A DNA stretch of 64,000 nucleotides from Toxoplasma gondii ME49 (taxonomy: Eukaryota; Apicomplexa; Conoidasida; Eucoccidiorida; Sarcocystidae). Every line of letters begins with the position of its first letter. The stretch's first letter is position 1. The DNA lies in contig NC_031475.1 in the NCBI RefSeq assembly GCF_000006565.2, positions 2,588,190 through 2,652,189 of the forward strand, written 5' to 3'. Shown piece after piece: positions 60,001 through 64,000 of the stretch. A program made the position numbers and the translations under genes. The notes beneath the pieces are model-generated. The model searched no databases. It saw only the letters and a program-made list of their open reading frames with translations, and was not told the DNA's origin.

Positions 60001-61536
60001 AGTACGCGGGGTCTCCTGCGATGCATGCAGCGGAATTTTCAGCTGCGGAGCTGGTGCAGGCTGTGGAAAAGCTGAAGGAGGCAGAGGTTGGCGGCGAGGC
60101 AGAGCGACGCGCTTGGAGAGCTGTCAAACGCAGCAACGTCCTCATTGCAGTTCAGAGGTAGGCAAAAGGAGACTGTGGGTTCATCCTGCGGTAGGAGGTC
60201 CTGGAATGTGCGCTTCTGCATGGGAGTCGGAAGGAAGGTGGAGCTTCCGGCGACGTTTGCTGGCTTGTCAGTGAGTGCCGCTTTCACTGCAGTTCAATGG
60301 CACGCTGAAGACAAGAGTCTTGTGGGTACGAAGATGCGGGAGGTGTGTGACGAAGGAAACCTACGAAGTTTTGTGTGATTCTCGAGACGCAAGTCACGTC
60401 TCTGGGCTTGTTCGATATGTGCGGCGTTCTGTGACTTGCTCTCTCTTTTTCTTTTGCCGCGATGAGGCAAACAGTGAAGCCTGCAACTGCCGGCCACACA
60501 TGAGCCGCCCGCAGACTGTGTCGCTCGTGCGGTTTCGTGCCTCGCTTTTTCTTCGGTCTCTGGCGCCGTTTCTGGGCTGCAACCGGTACGCCCGGTGGCT
60601 TGTCTTTGTCTTCTGCTGTTCCACCTCCTGAGAGCAAAATGGCCAGCTGAAGGACAGCCCACAGAGCTGCTGGTTGTGTGTCGTTTCTGGCGTATTGTGC
60701 GGCGCTAAAGTTCCTACCATTCAGAATCGGTCGCAGCCTAGAGTGCACCGCCTTTTATCAATCTGGGACTACTGTCTGAGATCCGAGCTTGGAACGCCCG
60801 AATGCTCATTCAACACGGCGTAACTCGAAGTGTGATCAGAGTGGGTGACGGAAATTCGAAGGTGGAAAGTCGAGCCTTTCTGTCGTTCAGATGCCTCAAC
60901 AAGTCAGCAGGACGTTTCCTGTTTTGTTTATTGTTTCTGTCACTATTCAAAGTTCAGTGAACGCTGGAAATGGATCCTTTCCTTTACCTCAGATACTTCA
61001 ACAACTGCGTGTACGACGCAGACAAGCAGCGGGGCCTGGACCTCTTTGTCGGCGCCTTTCGTCCTGGGGAGACCTCGACAGACATTTGGGAAGTGGACTG
61101 TCTCGATCCTTTCTCTTCGTTCTCTTCTCTAAGTTCTCGGCTCTCGACGGCGTCGAATGCGGGGAGCCCATCTACCTCGCTTGAGCATTCTTCGCGTCCT
61201 TCCAGTGAGCTCTCTCCTCCCGTCGCTCTTCCGGGTGGCAGCAAGGAGGATGCTGCCCAGGGGAGTGGGTCTTGCGAGGCGGCAGACGGAGAGAAAGAAA
61301 GAGAGAAGAGAGACGAAGAAGTGGACAAGAGGGGAACAGGTGAGAACGTGGCATCTGGGAGTAAAGAGAAGGTCGAGGAAGGAGAGGCAGATGCGTCGTT
61401 CGTACGGGAAGACAACGGAGCTTACGACGACTTTAGAATTGAGGGAGAAGAAGACATTTTCTTCAGAGATTCGCACTTTTCTGCAGCTACACGGTGCTGG
61501 ACATGTAAAGGCATGGGACTGTGGAACTCAGCTTAG
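54024..61536 (+). CDS. Sac-domain phosphoinositide phosphatase with giant insertions, 2 exons
   Basis: Predicted to remove phosphate from phosphoinositides on endomembranes. Exon 1 is 54024-60157 and exon 2 is 60993-61536; joining in phase 2 completes an Arg and gives VLIAVQR-YFNNCVYDADKQ, the expected Sac continuation, total 2225 aa. The catalytic CX5RT motif is intact: RINCVDCLDRTN with C1625. Other Sac landmarks are VVIIARRSRLAAGARWYRRG (about 967), VECEQI (about 1038), LDPLYVHSKDHFDALHRAYG (about 1180) and LALQYAGSPAMH near the end of exon 1. Very long insertions rich in Ser, Glu, Arg and Ala separate these blocks, and exon 2 ends with an acidic tail. No membrane segment is visible, unlike yeast Sac1, so a Fig4/Sac2/plant-type soluble enzyme is possible; the subclass is unresolved. 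A GTGAGA donor at about 61340 leaves room for a longer or alternative 3' end. Confidence 0.92.
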
Positions 61537-61693
61537 GAGCACGAGGAACAGCAGTCGCTCGTTATTTTTTCTGTCTGAAATGCTACATGGAACAAAACAT
61601 GTTAACATGTGTGTGGACACACACACACACACAAATCAATATCTATACTTATATACCTACGAGTACATCCGAGAGGAAGAACGACCTATTTCG

Positions 61694-61697
<4 letters not shown>

Positions 61698-61728
<31 letters not shown>
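61698..61728. repeat. (TA)n microsatellite
   Basis: About 31 bases of alternating T and A, uninterrupted, downstream of the Sac gene. Confidence 0.95.
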
Positions 61729-61730
<2 letters not shown>

Positions 61731-62894
61731 GTTTGTAAGTGGAAGAGTGACAGGTTGTGCGTGTGGGCGCAGGCCTCATTTCAGTGAAGGAAATCGGCAG
61801 TGGCTGTTGCCTTTTGAACGTATGCGCGAAATATAGTTCCTCAGACCCGGCCAAAGTGGCTGGCAGCTCTCGGCTTCAGGTGGACGGATGCCCGAATTTT
61901 CACGATTCGGGAAGAACAGCGTTGAACAATAAGTTGCCCAGGGGGGCGGGGTTGAGAGCCGGTATAGAGGAACCAGAAACCTCACAAATGTCTGTTAGAA
62001 TACAGCGGAAGGAGAAACATTGACAAAACGAAGCGCGGCGTTGAAAGGTTCACAGGCTATTCGAAACCGAACATGCTGATGCACGGTGAACCACTGTCGT
62101 GGTGGGCACTTTGATCGAGACAGTAGAAAAATCCGGCATCACGGGAAGGCAAGGAATTTTGACGCAAAGCGCAGCGAATAGCACTGGTGTCACTTCCGCA
62201 TCAGCAGTGTCATGTGTTTCTTCAACTTCCTTGGAACAGGTGTCTTTACACTATTATTGTGGAATAGAAGAACAAACTAGTCGTTGGTACTTCCCCATCA
62301 CCTTTGCAGCTTTGATGCTTGTACTTGCTTCACCTTTTTTTTAGCCGATCTTATAGTCAAAAGGGCGTTGTAGACAGATTGCTCAAGAGAGACTCTTATT
62401 CCCAGTCTCAGCTTCTGCGTTGAGCTTTTGTGTTTACAGTGATCAAAGTCAGATCGAATGTTCACCTGACACACGCTCGAATCTGCGTTTCATGATTAAG
62501 GTATTCAATGTAGCATAGATCCACGCGTGCATTTTAGATATACATTCTCACCTGCAGCTCGCCAGCAAAGACGAGCGGCTTGGGTGCGCGGGAGAGTCGC
62601 CCGCCGTCAGACTATGATAGTTACTACTGTGTTCGTCAAATTATTCAGAACCAGAGAGACATAAAGCACAGAAGCGAGGCTCGTAAGCGGATGCGACACC
62701 CCTGTCTGCTAGGTAAAAATAACAAATGCATGCGAGGAAACCTAGAAGCAGTGAACACACACCCCACGTTTCTTTCTATGACACACGGACATTAGTATAT
62801 AGATATATTGGCATATACAATATGGATATATGTGGATGCAGAGTGGGTCCATGTCTGTATGAGTAACTGCCATCTATGTTACTGCACTAATGGC

Positions 62895-62936
62895 ATATAT
62901 ATATATATATATATATAAATAGTGTATATGTGGATC

Positions 62937-62967
<31 letters not shown>
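62895..62967. repeat. Paired (TA)n microsatellites
   Basis: Two TA tracts (62895-62917 and 62940-62967) separated by about 22 bases of related sequence. AT-rich, tATATa-like words also occur just upstream from 62795. Confidence 0.93.
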
Positions 62968-62970
<3 letters not shown>

Positions 62971-63768
62971 GGGTTGACGTAGAAGTGTTTCGATAGACCT
63001 TGACCGTTGTCTGGAAGAACGAGCTCTTTACGCAAAAAACTCCGCCTTGTGAATTGAATCTCCTGTCGGCTTTGTGCGAGTGAACCGAGGCGCTTGTTTC
63101 ATGAAAAATGAGTTCGAAGAAGTGCGAACGTTTTCCTCTCGCGGTGGCTATTCAGGGTGTCGGTATCCTGCACCGTCGCCTGGACTGTTTTCGTTTGCAG
63201 AAAAAGGAAACTAGTGGCGACGCGCTGGGCTTCACTGTCGAAACAAATCGAAAGGAATGAACACCGTTCCGGTATTTTTACTTCTCCTAGCATCCATCGG
63301 GTGGCACCAAACGACAGGGGCGATCCGTAGACAGAAGGATAAAGACAGAAATCGCATCTGAAGGCCTTTTTCCCGTATGTCTTTACAGGAGTTGCCTGCT
63401 CCCCAAACCCAAATTCTATTCTGGGCTCCATGCGCATGTTGAGTGTCTCGTGAGTAGGGAGGGAGGCAAGTCAGTTGGTCGAACCTCAGCATGCTGGCAT
63501 TGTGCGTCTCTAGGCAGAAGCTGTTTACGGAACAACAAGCAGTGGATTTCTCGTTGAGTTTCGAATTCCTTAAGGTGCATGCAGAGAAGAGGTTTCAAGA
63601 CAGTCCATTCGGGTGGCAACTAGAGAAAGACGACGAAACGCTCACGTGCTTGTGGCACTGTATTCACAAGGAAAAATGACACGCAGAGAGAGACCCTTGC
63701 TTCGAAGAGACAATGGGGAGAAGAGTATTTATTCCAGAGTGGGAAACATGATGTAAACAAACAGGGCG

Positions 63769-63876
63769 CTACTCGATGAATCTGTAGGTGTCCTGACACA
63801 CATGCAGAAGCTTCTGGAGGATCCTGAACTTGTCCTTCAGCTGAGGTGGAGAGAAGCGGCGAAGGGGTGGGAAGAA
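63769..63876 (-). CDS. Probable terminal exon of a gene continuing off the window
   Basis: On the minus strand a long T-rich tract and CTGCAG acceptor precede an open segment of 35 codons ending with TAG at 63769. It encodes a proline-containing, then helical tail: LRRFSPPQLKDKFRILQKLL, ending TYRFIE. An AATAAA-like signal follows about 35 bases later. The rest of the gene lies above 64000. The frame chosen gives a basic, amphipathic helix; another acceptor phase would change it. The protein is not recognised. Confidence 0.42.
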   Translation of the reverse strand, partial: FFPPLRRFSPPQLKDKFRILQKLLHVCQDTYRFIE

Positions 63877-64000
63877 CTGCAGACAAATAAAAACAAGTGT
63901 GTAAGTGCCTTCAGAAAAAGAAGCGAAAGACGGACAAGGCACATGTCCATGTAAAAAAAGAAAAGGGAACTCGCGGAGGCCCTGGATACACGAAAACGAA

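Larger units (their letters stand above)
61537..63768. other. Intergenic, repeat-rich
   Basis: Contains a (CA)n tract at 61617-61635 and three TA tracts. An open frame ending at 62344 has a hydrophobic C-terminus (FPITFAALMLVLASPFF) but starts with GTG and has no upstream exon that I can support. On the minus strand, ATAAA-type sequence at 63728-63735 (AATAAA read in reverse) lies about 35 bases after the probable stop codon of the terminal minus-strand exon and could be its polyadenylation signal. Confidence 0.5.

Noticed and set aside
62099..62344. Open frame with hydrophobic C-terminus, looking like the end of a GPI-anchored surface protein
   Set aside because: It begins with GTG, no upstream exon or SRS-type Cys pattern is visible, and it lies in repeat-rich intergenic DNA. 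Kept only as a note.

Overview
The window looks like nuclear DNA of a tissue-cyst-forming coccidian apicomplexan, most likely Toxoplasma gondii or a close relative (Neospora, Hammondia). The reasons are intron-rich genes with GT-AG junctions and pyrimidine-rich acceptors, enzymes with long Ser-, Glu- or Lys-rich insertions, a GTPase with an apparent apicoplast leader, a secreted Kazal-inhibitor gene, and TA/CA microsatellites between genes. No database search was possible, so the species is an inference. Spliced models were built by hand from reading frame, splice sites and family alignment; each recognised model keeps an open frame across all its junctions.

Layout. 1.6-7.5 kb (+): eight-exon GDA1/CD39 nucleoside phosphatase with an N-terminal membrane segment. 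10.3-13.4 kb or further (+): alpha-class carbonic anhydrase with all three zinc histidines. 16.9-19.1 kb (+): unrecognised multi-pass membrane protein. 21.0 kb (-): tRNA-Pro(AGG). 22.7-31.4 kb (+): eleven-exon circularly permuted GTPase of the YqeH/NOA1/RIF1 type. 32.4-46.7 kb: a stretch of genes for predicted secreted proteins, four without recognisable domains, a possible small Cys-rich peptide, and a protein with thirteen tandem Kazal domains on the minus strand. 48.9-52.0 kb (-): single-exon F-box/leucine-rich protein. 54.0-61.5 kb (+): very large Sac-domain phosphoinositide phosphatase. 63.8 kb (-): probable last exon of a gene that continues past the window.

Functional picture. The conserved half is housekeeping of the secretory and endosymbiotic systems: probable Golgi nucleoside diphosphate hydrolysis, bicarbonate chemistry in the secretory pathway, phosphoinositide turnover, organellar ribosome assembly, and probably ubiquitin-ligase targeting. 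The 32-47 kb part is different: most genes there begin with a signal peptide, have no known fold, and stand beside a large protease-inhibitor gene. This looks like a set of dense-granule, micronemal or oocyst-stage exported proteins and is the most likely place for undescribed biology. There is no sign of CRISPR, insertion sequences or other prokaryotic features.
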